From the NCBI GenBank assembly GCA_902777385.1, contig CACYTP010000014.1, positions 1 to 47,745 on the forward strand: a DNA stretch of 47,745 nt, in the 5' to 3' direction. The notes under the pieces were generated by a model, which saw nothing but the letters and a program-made list of their open reading frames with translations, searched no databases and was not told where the DNA came from. A program made the translations under genes and the position numbers. The DNA comes from an uncultured bacterium (lineage in GTDB: Bacteria; Cyanobacteriota; Vampirovibrionia; Gastranaerophilales; Gastranaerophilaceae). Below are positions 37,525 to 45,852 of this stretch, one piece after another. The stretch's first letter is position 1, and the number at the start of each line of letters is the position of its first letter.

Positions 37525-37553
37525 TTTATAGCATTAACATAAATCTTAATCAA
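37525..37553 (-). promoter_or_regulatory. gapA promoter
   Basis: TTGATT (37553-37548), 17 bases, then TATAAA (37530-37525) on the minus strand. Confidence 0.6.
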
Positions 37554-37598
37554 GTGTCTATAACCATGCTAAAAATTAAGAAATAATTAAATTTTTAA

Positions 37599-38105
37599 CT
37601 ATTCCGTAACAAATTCATCAATTCTGATATCATAATTATCATGCGGAATTTCATCAACCACAAAACCGCTGAATATAGGAGTAATTGTATTGATATCAGG
37701 ATAACTTCCCAAAAATCTGTCATAAAACCCACCGCCATAACCAAGTCTGTAGCCGTTTTTATCAACTGCAAGTGCCGGAACTAAAATTAAATCCAAAATT
37801 TCAGGATTTACCGGTTCTGATAACGGCTCATACACATTAAATTCCGATTTAACAAAATTATCACACATCGGGCAAACAAGGATTTTTTCCCCATCAACTC
37901 TCGGAAAATAAAAATTTTTGTCGTCCTTTAAAAGTTCAAGAAGATTTATTTCGTATTTCATCGGATAAAACAGCATCACATTTTTAGAAACACGATAAGA
38001 GTTTTTCTGTCTTATTTTTGCACAAATTGATTTACTGATAATTTTAATATCAAGCTTTCTTCTGGCTTCTTTAAACTTTTTACGCAACTCTGTTTTATTT
38101 TCCAT
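37599..38105 (-). CDS. 5-formyltetrahydrofolate cyclo-ligase
   Basis: This enzyme converts 5-formyl-THF to 5,10-methenyl-THF using ATP, recycling folate. The 168-residue length and the C-terminal signature VDKNGYRLGYGGGFYDRFL are typical; KKFKEARR at the N-terminus and FYFPRV are also in place. There is no ribosome binding site: a TATAAT (38117-38112) ends 6 bases before ATG 38105, implying a leaderless mRNA. It is divergent from the cobalamin gene across only 23 bases. Confidence 0.93.
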   Translation of the reverse strand: MENKTELRKKFKEARRKLDIKIISKSICAKIRQKNSYRVSKNVMLFYPMKYEINLLELLKDDKNFYFPRVDGEKILVCPMCDNFVKSEFNVYEPLSEPVNPEILDLILVPALAVDKNGYRLGYGGGFYDRFLGSYPDINTITPIFSGFVVDEIPHDNYDIRIDEFVTE

Positions 38106-38128
38106 AAATTTATTATATAATAACCTCG
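38106..38128. promoter_or_regulatory. Shared bidirectional promoter with palindromic -10
   Basis: The 23 bases between the two start codons contain TTATTATATAATAA (38110-38123), a perfect palindrome giving TATAAT on each strand. The one for the left gene ends 6 bases before ATG 38105, the one for the right gene ends 7 bases before ATG 38129. Both -35 regions would lie inside the opposite gene. Confidence 0.6.
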
Positions 38129-38710
38129 ATGAAAAATGAATTTAATACTAATAATTTAATAAATCCCAACTGGGAAAAACACGGTTATATCCAAGTCTAC
38201 ACCGGAGATGGTAAAGGAAAGACAACAGCTTCACTCGGATTAGCAATGCGAGCTTTGGGAAGAAGTTGGAAGGTTCTTATTATAATGTTCACAAAAGGTG
38301 GAAGTGACTACGGCGAACTAAATTCATTTAGAAATTTATCGGAAGAAATCTCTGAAAACCTGACTATTGTTCAGGCGGGTATGGATAGAATAGTATATGA
38401 AAACAACAAAACAGATGCCGATGCAACTGAAATATCCAAAGGATGGGAGCTTGCAAAAAAGGCTATAAAAAATGATGAATATAATCTGATTATTCTGGAT
38501 GAAGCTAATATTGCAATAGATTTAGGTTTTATTGATTTAAATGAAGTTATTGAAGTTCTGAAAAATAAACCGCAGGAAATGGAAATTGTACTTACGGGAA
38601 GGAATGCCAAACAGGAAATCATTGACATTGCACACCTTGTATCAAAGATTGAACCTGTCAAACATTACTGGGATACAGGTGTTGTTGCCAGAAAAGGCAT
38701 TGAATATTAA
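38129..38710 (+). CDS. cobO: Cob(I)alamin adenosyltransferase (CobO/BtuR type)
   Basis: It transfers an adenosyl group from ATP to cobalamin or corrinoid precursors. The 193-residue protein has the P-loop GDGKGKTT (26-32), DEANIAIDLGFI, TGRNAKQEII and the ending HYWDTGVVARKGIEY, all CobO/BtuR hallmarks. No other B12 genes are in the window, so it may act in salvage. The start is leaderless in appearance. Confidence 0.94.
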   Translation: MKNEFNTNNLINPNWEKHGYIQVYTGDGKGKTTASLGLAMRALGRSWKVLIIMFTKGGSDYGELNSFRNLSEEISENLTIVQAGMDRIVYENNKTDADATEISKGWELAKKAIKNDEYNLIILDEANIAIDLGFIDLNEVIEVLKNKPQEMEIVLTGRNAKQEIIDIAHLVSKIEPVKHYWDTGVVARKGIEY

Positions 38711-38719
38711 AAAATAAAC

Positions 38720-38748
38720 TTGTCATAATTATTGTTTTTTTATATAAT
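38720..38748 (+). promoter_or_regulatory. Promoter abutting the ATG of the 38756 operon
   Basis: TTGTCA (38720-38725), 17 bases, TATAAT (38743-38748), then 7 bases to ATG 38756. The expected +1 is at or one base before the ATG. Confidence 0.65.
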
Positions 38749-38755
38749 AGTGAAC

Positions 38756-39673
38756 ATGAAGAGAGTATTTTTATTAGCAGTAATAGGCGTGGTGTTTGCG
38801 TTAAATATCAGCGTTCCGGCGAATGCAGGATATTTTGCGGACAGAAAAGCCGCAAAAGAACAAATACAATATCAAAAAAATTGTAAAAAAGAAATTTCAG
38901 AAGTTTTTTCTAAACAGGATGAATTTGCGAAAAAATATGATATGGAGGGATTACGCAATTTATATGCCCCTGATTTTGTTGACAATGACGGTTACAACAA
39001 AGATGTTTACTTTAGTCTTGTCAGTGATACATGGGAAACTTATCCTGACATAACATACACTACAAAGATAAAAAACATACAGTTGAACGGAGATTACGCA
39101 ACAGTAGAAACCGAAGAATTTGCAGTTGCCACATCGGATGATTTTGACAGACATATAGTGGGAGAATTAAATTCAACTTCTACCTGTATATATCATTTAC
39201 AAAAACTTGGCAGTGAATGGAAAATCACAGCTGAAAACGTTACGGAAGAATTTTCCACATTAAAATATGGTGATGCCAGATATTTAAATATCACTCTGGA
39301 TACTCCGAAAATGATTGGGGCAAATAAAAATTATACAGCAACTTTAAAGGTAGATGCTCCAAAAAATTCAGTTGTTGTCGCAGCTTTAAATCAAGAAAGA
39401 ATTGTAAATCCGGCAAAAAAACCTGAAGAAAATTTCATGAAATTGCGGGATGACAACACTCTTGCAAGGATTTTTACATCAAACACTGACAATGTGAATG
39501 AATATACAGTCGCTTCCATTGGAATAACAGGGTTGAACACAACGAATGACGGACAAATAAAAGTTTATATGAACGGACTTGCATTTGTTATGTCAAGAAT
39601 AAATGTCATACCTATAAATAATTTTGCAAGGGTTGATAAGAAGGATAATAAGGATCAGGCTGATGAACAGTAA
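38756..39673 (+). CDS. Exported protein with NTF2-like domain
   Basis: A 305-residue protein with a signal peptide (MKRVFLLAVIGVVFALNISVPANA). I start it at ATG 38756; a TTG start 24 bases earlier would lie in the promoter. Residues about 45-165 resemble an NTF2-like/DUF4440 cone (DEFAKKYDMEGLRNLYAPDFV ... WKITAENVTEE), followed by a beta-rich C-terminal half. Likely periplasmic. First gene of an operon: lspA overlaps its last 11 bases. Function unknown. Confidence 0.75.
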   Translation: MKRVFLLAVIGVVFALNISVPANAGYFADRKAAKEQIQYQKNCKKEISEVFSKQDEFAKKYDMEGLRNLYAPDFVDNDGYNKDVYFSLVSDTWETYPDITYTTKIKNIQLNGDYATVETEEFAVATSDDFDRHIVGELNSTSTCIYHLQKLGSEWKITAENVTEEFSTLKYGDARYLNITLDTPKMIGANKNYTATLKVDAPKNSVVVAALNQERIVNPAKKPEENFMKLRDDNTLARIFTSNTDNVNEYTVASIGITGLNTTNDGQIKVYMNGLAFVMSRINVIPINNFARVDKKDNKDQADEQ

Positions 39674-40127
39674 ATTTGCCAAACTAATGTATTTTATAGT
39701 ATGTTTTGTGTTCTTCCTGATATCCGATTTGTTCCTGACAAGGTTATTATACAATAGTGTAACCGAGGGAATGACATATTCAGGCAAGTTATTTGCAGTT
39801 ACTTTTGTAAAAAATACGGGAGCAGCGTTCAATATTTTCCCTAATGCAAGAGAATTTCTTATAATTTTATCCGTTGTAGTTATAACACTTCTGTTTCTGT
39901 ATGTACTGAAAAATTTAAAGTCAATCTGGTTCAAAGAAATTTTCTTTATATCACTTTTATGTGCAGGCATTTCCGGTAATTTACACGAAAGAATTTTACT
40001 TGGGTATGTCAGAGATTTCTTCCAACTGAAATTTATAAATTTCCCTGTATTTAATATTTCCGATATACTAATTAATATTGGCGTTATAGCTTTGGTGATA
40101 ATAATATTATTAAAGAAAACAAAATAA
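39663..40127 (+). CDS. lspA: Lipoprotein signal peptidase
   Basis: It cleaves the signal peptide of lipoproteins at the lipobox Cys in the inner membrane. ATG 39663 is chosen as the normal-length start (154 residues); it overlaps the previous gene by 11 bases. Four membrane segments are visible. VKNTGAAFNIF, catalytic D118 in GYVRDF and D134 in FPVFNISD are present. The usual GN-L-x-D-R motif reads GNLHER, so the conserved Asp there is Glu; both catalytic Asp remain. Confidence 0.9.
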   Translation: MNSKFAKLMYFIVCFVFFLISDLFLTRLLYNSVTEGMTYSGKLFAVTFVKNTGAAFNIFPNAREFLIILSVVVITLLFLYVLKNLKSIWFKEIFFISLLCAGISGNLHERILLGYVRDFFQLKFINFPVFNISDILINIGVIALVIIILLKKTK

Positions 40128-40128
40128 A

Positions 40129-41040
40129 ATGATATATATTGCGGATGAAAATGATGAAGGAAAAAGACTTGACCTCATATTAACAGAGGTACTTGAAAAT
40201 GTTTCCCGCTCAAAAATCCAAACTCAAATAAAAAACGGCAACATTACCGTTAATTCTAAATCTCAAAAACCATCCTACATATTAAAAGAAGATGATGAAA
40301 TTGAAATAACGGAAATTCCGCCGTCAGTTATTGAAATTAAACCTCAGAATATTCTTTTGGATATTGTTTATGAAGACGAAAACATGCTGGTAGTAAATAA
40401 ACCATCCGGAATGCTTACACACCCCACGGTAAATGAAACTGAAAATACGTTGGTAAATGCACTGTTATATAAATACGGGGAAAATTTATCAGATTTGAAC
40501 GGAGAATTCAGAAGAGGAATAGTACATCGACTTGACAGAAATACATCTGGACTATTGATGATTGCAAAGAATAACCTTACACACGAATTTCTTGCAAATC
40601 AGATAAAAGAACACAAAATTGAAAAGACTTACAGGGCAATAGTTAAAGGAGTTTGGGAAAAAGATTGTCAGGAAATCAATCTTCCGATAGGCAGAAATCC
40701 GAAACAACCACATAAAATGATGGTTACAACGGACGGAAAAGAAAGCTGCTCTATTATAACCGTTATAAAACGATTTAAAGAAGCAACCGCAATTGAGATA
40801 AAACTTATTACCGGAAGAACACACCAGATAAGAGTTCACACAAGTTATTTTGGGCATCCTGTATATAATGATACATTATACGGTTCAGGCAAGGGTAAAG
40901 TCACAACCGATGAACAAGTTTTACAATCATTTAAATTAAAGTTTACAAAACCATTTTCTGATGAGATAATATCATTAGAAATTCCGGCTGACGAAAAATA
41001 TGTGAAAGTTTATAATTATTTTGAGGGTAGAGAAAAATGA
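40129..41040 (+). CDS. rluD: RluD-family 23S rRNA pseudouridine synthase
   Basis: It isomerises uridine to pseudouridine, probably in 23S rRNA. The 303 residues have an N-terminal S4 RNA-binding domain (RLDLILTEVLENVSRSKI, about 12-60) and the catalytic GIVHRLDRNTSGL with D136, then RTHQIRVH. It starts one base after lspA and overlaps the next gene by four bases (ATGA), indicating translational coupling. Substrate position is inferred from the family; the RluA/C/D distinction is not certain. Confidence 0.9.
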   Translation: MIYIADENDEGKRLDLILTEVLENVSRSKIQTQIKNGNITVNSKSQKPSYILKEDDEIEITEIPPSVIEIKPQNILLDIVYEDENMLVVNKPSGMLTHPTVNETENTLVNALLYKYGENLSDLNGEFRRGIVHRLDRNTSGLLMIAKNNLTHEFLANQIKEHKIEKTYRAIVKGVWEKDCQEINLPIGRNPKQPHKMMVTTDGKESCSIITVIKRFKEATAIEIKLITGRTHQIRVHTSYFGHPVYNDTLYGSGKGKVTTDEQVLQSFKLKFTKPFSDEIISLEIPADEKYVKVYNYFEGREK

Positions 41041-41411
41041 AATTAATATTACAGATTTTAGCATTTTTAGCAATATTCGGCGTAATTTTTTTGACAATTC
41101 TGAACGGTTCGGAAACAATAACTCTGCAGGTATGGGCTCCTTCTTATGATGCGGTAACTCAGACAGTAATACATTCTACAAAAACATTTAATGTAGCATT
41201 TGTTTTACTTTCAATATTAGGAGCAGGATTATTATCCGGAATTTGCTTATTCGTGCCGTTCTATTTAACACAAACAGAACAATTATACGCATACAAAAGA
41301 GAACTTGAAAAAACAAGCATTAAAACTGACAACAGCAATTCTCAAGTAAAAGTTTTACAGGCAAAAGTTGAAGTGTTGGAAAAAGCATTAAAAGATGCTT
41401 TAAATAGCTAA
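41037..41411 (+). CDS. LapA-like inner-membrane protein
   Basis: A 124-residue protein with two membrane segments (about 5-23 and 53-77), the periplasmic N-terminal loop LNGSETITLQVW typical of the LapA/DUF1049 family, and a C-terminal coiled coil (85-124). In enterobacteria LapA acts in lipopolysaccharide assembly; here that is only an analogy. It ends the operon that starts at 38756. Confidence 0.8.
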   Translation: MKLILQILAFLAIFGVIFLTILNGSETITLQVWAPSYDAVTQTVIHSTKTFNVAFVLLSILGAGLLSGICLFVPFYLTQTEQLYAYKRELEKTSIKTDNSNSQVKVLQAKVEVLEKALKDALNS

Positions 41412-41450
41412 TTTTTAACTTTGAATTTTTATAAAGCCAAACAGATTAAA

Positions 41451-41482
41451 AAACGACCTTTGGATTTCTCCAAAGGTCGTTT
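41451..41482. terminator. Strong bidirectional terminator
   Basis: AAACGACCTTTGGA pairs perfectly with TCCAAAGGTCGTTT around a 4-base loop between converging genes. Confidence 0.85.
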
Positions 41483-41508
41483 CTGAAATATTTAAGCGTT
41501 GGTACTTA

Positions 41509-42132
41509 TTATTTTCCTTTGTACATAACTGCTCTTGCAGCAGGTGAGTTAGGAAGAATAGATTGACCACCGAATTTAACCGGGTAAATATCGGTTGGGC
41601 TCTTAACTTCACAATTGCTATCTGAACCTGATGAGCAAGATACGATAGTGTTAGGATTCTTAGCACCATTGATATCGATTGCACCTTTACAAATACCGGT
41701 ATTAGTAGCAGTTACATCAGCACAGTTTCCTGCAGATTTAGGGAATGTAAATGCCATACCATCGTTAAAGTAGAATGTAAAGTTGTTGCTTGCAGAAGTA
41801 CCGAATTGGCCATTTGCTGCAGAAGCACCCCAAGCTTGTCCGTTGTTAGTACTTACAACGTTCATTCTGTTCTTAAACAAGTTGTAAAGTGAATTTGAAG
41901 TACCATCAGTTTGAGAACCTGTAGCTTGGCTCAAATCATAGTCATCAAGAGCTATGTTCAAAACTACAGCCTGTGATAAAACTGATAATGCTTTTTTGTA
42001 AGCTGTTCTGTACTGTGCACCTTGAGTTGCATTCATCAATGTAGGCATTGTCATAGCTGCTACAACACCGATAATACCCAAAGTAATCAATACTTCAGCC
42101 AAAGTAAACGCTTTTTTACCGTTCATAATCAT
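41509..42132 (-). CDS. Type IV pilin-like protein
   Basis: A 207-residue prepilin with GKKA-FTLAEVLITLGIIG, the cleavage and methylation site, and a hydrophobic helix. The C-terminal domain is Asn/Ser/Gly/Thr-rich with Cys pairs (CADVTATNTGIC and CSSGSDSNC) and a GAIDINGAKNPNT motif that also occurs, in variant form, in the pilin at 16120. GGAGG lies 10 bases before ATG 42132. Probably a major or abundant pilin; assembly genes are elsewhere. Confidence 0.88.
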   Translation of the reverse strand: MIMNGKKAFTLAEVLITLGIIGVVAAMTMPTLMNATQGAQYRTAYKKALSVLSQAVVLNIALDDYDLSQATGSQTDGTSNSLYNLFKNRMNVVSTNNGQAWGASAANGQFGTSASNNFTFYFNDGMAFTFPKSAGNCADVTATNTGICKGAIDINGAKNPNTIVSCSSGSDSNCEVKSPTDIYPVKFGGQSILPNSPAARAVMYKGK

Positions 42133-42277
42133 GTTCGAATATCCTCCGTTAATTAAATGGTTCTCTTATATTTTAGCACATATTCATATTAATGTCAATA
42201 TTTATAAAAAAATTTTAATTCACATGTTTTAATAATTCATAAACCGATTAGCCAATTTTTTTAATAAATATTTGTGA

Positions 42278-42299
42278 TAAAATCAACTTATATATAAGT
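42278..42299 (+). promoter_or_regulatory. rimO promoter with palindrome
   Basis: An extended -10, TGATAAAAT (TAAAAT 42278-42283), is followed by the 14-bp palindrome ACTTATATATAAGT (42286-42299) at about +1 and then GAGG and ATG. Confidence 0.4.
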
Positions 42300-42308
42300 G
42301 AGGACTAT

Positions 42309-43631
42309 ATGAAAAAAATTGCTTTAATAAATCACGGATGTGCAAAAAATCTTGTAGATTCAGAGTTGATGCTTGGTTTACTGGCTTCAAAGGGTTATGA
42401 AATTACTTTAGATGAAAATGATGCAGATGTTGTAATTATAAATACCTGCTCGTTCATACATGATGCGGAAAAAGAATCAGTACAGAGCATTCTTGGCACA
42501 GTATCAAGCGGGAAAAAAGTTATTGTAACGGGTTGTTTACCGCAAAAACATAAAGAAGAACTAAAAAAAGCTATACCTGAAGTGTGTGCAATGGTTGGTA
42601 CTACAGATTTTAAGGATATAGTTGAAGTTGTTGAACAGGTTTTGGATAATCAGAATGAAAAATACATATCAAAAATTTCTGAAAAACCTGAATACATATA
42701 CCCTGAGACTATACACAGACAGCAGATTACCATGGGAGCAAGTTCATATATAAAGGTGGCAGACGGATGCAACTATCATTGCGGATACTGTATAATACCG
42801 CAACTCAGAGGTGCATATCACTCAAGAACTATTGAAAATATCGTTGAAGAAGCAAAAGAGCTTGTACAAAAAGGCGTAACTGAAATTGATTTAATTGCTC
42901 AGGATACAACGAGTTACGGAATAGACTTGTACGGGAAGCCGTCACTTCCGAAATTACTGAAAGAATTAAACAAAATTGACGGCATTGGCTGGATAAGAAT
43001 AATGTACGCATATCCTACACAAATGAATAATGAACTTATTGAAACAATAGCCGAACTCGATAAAGTTGCGAAATATGTTGACATTCCTTTACAGCACTAC
43101 AGTAAATCAGTACTGGAAGCTATGAGAAGACCCGTTTCAGACTATGATGAACTTGTAAAAAATATAAGAGATAAAATACCGAACGTTTCAATAAGAACAG
43201 CATTTATCGTGGGTTATCCGGGGGAAACCGAAGAAGATTTCAAAGAACTTTATGATTATGTAAAACGCACAAGATTTGACCGAATGGGGGTTTTTGAGTA
43301 TTCACGAGAAAAAAATACAACATCATACTCCATGGAAAATCAGGTTCCTAAAAAAGTTGCTCACAAAAGGTATAAAGCTTTAATGGAGCTTCAGCAGCAA
43401 ATTTCTTACGAAATCAACCAAACATATATAGGTAAAACTATTCCATGTATTGTAGAAAGCTTCACTGATGATGGTGTGATAGTTATGAGATCCGAGCATG
43501 ATGCTCCTGAAATTGACGGTTTAGTGTACGCAACATCGGACAAACCCGTTGTTCCGGGAGATATTGAACAGGTTTTAATAGATAAAGCCGATGAATATGA
43601 TTTGTTTGGTAAAATAATTGAACAAAATTAG
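42309..43631 (+). CDS. rimO: Ribosomal protein S12 methylthiotransferase
   Basis: It adds a methylthio group to an Asp of ribosomal protein S12. The 440-residue radical SAM enzyme has the N-terminal cluster ligands C11, C47 and C76, the radical SAM triad C154, C158, C161 (ADGCNYHCGYC), and a C-terminal TRAM domain. The start INHGCAKNLVDSE distinguishes RimO from the tRNA enzyme MiaB. GAGG precedes ATG. Confidence 0.95.
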   Translation: MKKIALINHGCAKNLVDSELMLGLLASKGYEITLDENDADVVIINTCSFIHDAEKESVQSILGTVSSGKKVIVTGCLPQKHKEELKKAIPEVCAMVGTTDFKDIVEVVEQVLDNQNEKYISKISEKPEYIYPETIHRQQITMGASSYIKVADGCNYHCGYCIIPQLRGAYHSRTIENIVEEAKELVQKGVTEIDLIAQDTTSYGIDLYGKPSLPKLLKELNKIDGIGWIRIMYAYPTQMNNELIETIAELDKVAKYVDIPLQHYSKSVLEAMRRPVSDYDELVKNIRDKIPNVSIRTAFIVGYPGETEEDFKELYDYVKRTRFDRMGVFEYSREKNTTSYSMENQVPKKVAHKRYKALMELQQQISYEINQTYIGKTIPCIVESFTDDGVIVMRSEHDAPEIDGLVYATSDKPVVPGDIEQVLIDKADEYDLFGKIIEQN

Positions 43632-43732
43632 CAAAAAATATTTTTCTCACTTTTTATATCTTCATAATTAATTACAATTATGCCCAAAAAACAGAATGTA
43701 TGATAGAATGATAATTATTAAAGGAGAAATAT

Positions 43733-44686
43733 ATGAAATTAGTACTTTTATTATTACCTAATTTGTACGACATATTCACATTAATGATGATTGGGTACGC
43801 ATTTGTACTTCATCAGAAAGGTGAATTGCAAATACCTTTTGCGGTAGCTTGCGGACTTATTTATGTTGCTACAAGATTGGGTATCTTTGCAGGGAAACTG
43901 TTACACAAGATTTTAGGTCAACCTCAGGCAGTTGCAGCGGCAGAAGGGGCAGCACCCGATCCAAAAATGGCTGTATGGAATTTTGGACCACAAGTTGCAT
44001 TCGTTGTAATCTTCCAATTGATTATGGCTTTATGCTGTTTACCGCATTCTACAGCTGTTGCAAAAGTTCCTACCAATCAGTTACAAATGCAGGAACAAAA
44101 TCAAGTTGAAACTCCAAATTCTGAAGTCGTAAGTTCAAATGCTGTCAATACTGATGAAACTGCTGCTAAAGCAGAAGAATCCGTTGCAAAATCTGAACAA
44201 AAACAAGAACAGGCAAAAAATGCAACAAGTGATGTTGATAAATGGCTTAGCGAAGGTGAAGAAGAAGTTACCAAACCTCAACAGAAAAAAGAAGAAGTAA
44301 AGAAAGCAGCAAAAACAACTTCTACAAGAAGAGCAGCAACAAAAAAAGTCAAAACAAATAATACAGTTGCGGCACAAACTTATGTTGACAGTTCTTACGA
44401 AGTACCCGACAGAACTCTAAAAAGCGTAGGCGTTTCAATACCTGCCGAAACTTCAACAAATTATCGTTCTTCAAACCAGATTGCGGCTGCTAACGGTACA
44501 TATAATGTATCAGGCTTAACTCCAAAAAGATATCCGGGTGATGATAATCCGATTAACACAACTTGGGGTTATTACAAACAAACACCTCAGCAGCAAAATC
44601 AAAGCGTAAGACAGTCTAATAGTGCACAAACAGGAAAATCAGGTGCACATATTCCTGCCAATACACTTCGTTCAATCGGATATTAA
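43733..44686 (+). CDS. Membrane protein with long disordered tail
   Basis: A 317-residue protein with three hydrophobic segments (about 1-27, 35-60, 80-103) and then a ~210-residue Gln/Lys/Ala/Ser-rich tail containing KKVKTNN and two similar pieces, DRTLKSVGVSIPAE and ANTLRSIGY, the second at the C-terminus. AAAGGAG precedes ATG. Not recognised; the tail is probably cytoplasmic or periplasmic and disordered. Confidence 0.75.
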   Translation: MKLVLLLLPNLYDIFTLMMIGYAFVLHQKGELQIPFAVACGLIYVATRLGIFAGKLLHKILGQPQAVAAAEGAAPDPKMAVWNFGPQVAFVVIFQLIMALCCLPHSTAVAKVPTNQLQMQEQNQVETPNSEVVSSNAVNTDETAAKAEESVAKSEQKQEQAKNATSDVDKWLSEGEEEVTKPQQKKEEVKKAAKTTSTRRAATKKVKTNNTVAAQTYVDSSYEVPDRTLKSVGVSIPAETSTNYRSSNQIAAANGTYNVSGLTPKRYPGDDNPINTTWGYYKQTPQQQNQSVRQSNSAQTGKSGAHIPANTLRSIGY

Positions 44687-44706
44687 TAAAAATATATCAA
44701 ACTTAG

Positions 44707-44737
44707 TAAAAAGATGCGTTTAAAACGCATCTTTTTT
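44707..44737. terminator. Bidirectional terminator
   Basis: AAAAAGATGCGTT pairs with AACGCATCTTTTT and is followed by T residues. Confidence 0.88.
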
Positions 44738-44746
44738 AATGACAAA

Positions 44747-44974
44747 TTACTCTTTTACAATTCCCCTGAGACTTATTACGGTTTCATAACTTGCTCCTGC
44801 CTCAAGAAGTTCCTCGGCATACATTCCAAACATTGTAATAAGCCCATAAGCTTCATTTTTATCATCATCAGATTTGAGCTGCTTAACAACTTCCTTTATA
44901 GCATCTTCTCTTGAAAGATTTGAAAATTGTTTATTTATTCCCAAATGAAAACTTCTTCTCTTGGCTTTACCCAT
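44747..44974 (-). CDS. Small protein of the nanE operon
   Basis: A 75-residue soluble, helical protein starting MGKAKRRSFHLGINKQF. ATG 44974 is preceded by GGGAG; it overlaps the end of the ROK kinase gene by 8 bases, so translation is coupled. Not recognised. Its link to sugar metabolism rests only on the operon. Confidence 0.75.
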   Translation of the reverse strand: MGKAKRRSFHLGINKQFSNLSREDAIKEVVKQLKSDDDKNEAYGLITMFGMYAEELLEAGASYETVISLRGIVKE

Positions 44975-45848
44975 TAATACCAACTCCCAAAGCCAATAAA
45001 CCTGCACCTATCATGCCGGAATAATTGCCGGCTTGGGCTTTGACAACTCTTGTAGGCTGAGTAACAATTTCTGCATTAACTTTCTCGGTAATATAATCCG
45101 TATCAACAAATTCAGCCATTGAACCTGACAAAACGAAAACGTTAGGATCAAATATATCAGCCAACCCAATAATTCCGTTTATAATATCATTCTGCCAGAT
45201 ATTAAAAATTTCAGTCATCATTACGTCACCGTTTTTAACGCCATCAATTACATCATAAGTAGTAATATCAGGATTTTTGGATATTTCAACAGCCGTAATT
45301 CTTAATCCTGTACCTGAAGTATATGCTTCAAAACAATCTGTACTGCCACAGGTACACTTTCTATCATTTGTTCTTGACATTTTAAAGTGCATCTCACCTG
45401 CAGCACCGCTTTTACCTTTATATAATTTGTTATCCAAAATTATTCCGCCGCCGACACCTGTGCCGAGGGTAAGCATAACAGAATACGGCTCACCCTTTGA
45501 TGCTCCGATTATATGTTCTGCCCACGCCGCACAATTGGCATCATTTTCAACATAAACAGCTCTCTTGCTCAGAGATTTAAAATCCGTTTTAGGGTATTCT
45601 TTTGCAATATTTCCTGTAGAGCCTAAAATTCCGTCATTAGTGTTATTAACCGCACCACAAGTCGCAAACGCAATAACATCAACATTATTTTCGTGCTTTT
45701 GAATAATATTTTTGAATGTCGAAATTATTTCATCATAACTTTTTGGAGTAGAATGTTTCTCAACTTCTCCGACTATTTTTCCGGTTTCATCAATAATGGT
45801 ATTGTATATTTTAGTACCGCCAACATCAATTGCCAAAGCTTTTTTCAT
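44967..45848 (-). CDS. ROK-family sugar kinase (likely ManNAc kinase or glucokinase)
   Basis: A 293-residue kinase. It has DVGGTK (8-13, ATP), the catalytic D103 in ENDANCAAW, GTGVGGGI (129-136) and the ROK zinc site C165, C167 and C172 with the GEMHF histidine. Placement 4 bases downstream of nanE suggests N-acetylmannosamine kinase (NanK), which makes the substrate of NanE; glucokinase is the alternative. GAGG precedes ATG. Confidence 0.88.
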   Translation of the reverse strand: MKKALAIDVGGTKIYNTIIDETGKIVGEVEKHSTPKSYDEIISTFKNIIQKHENNVDVIAFATCGAVNNTNDGILGSTGNIAKEYPKTDFKSLSKRAVYVENDANCAAWAEHIIGASKGEPYSVMLTLGTGVGGGIILDNKLYKGKSGAAGEMHFKMSRTNDRKCTCGSTDCFEAYTSGTGLRITAVEISKNPDITTYDVIDGVKNGDVMMTEIFNIWQNDIINGIIGLADIFDPNVFVLSGSMAEFVDTDYITEKVNAEIVTQPTRVVKAQAGNYSGMIGAGLLALGVGING

Positions 45849-45852
45849 TGAA

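Noticed and set aside
44135-44377. Cys/Phe-rich minus-strand frame
   Set aside because: Antisense of a Lys/Ala-rich coding region; its composition is the complement of that bias.
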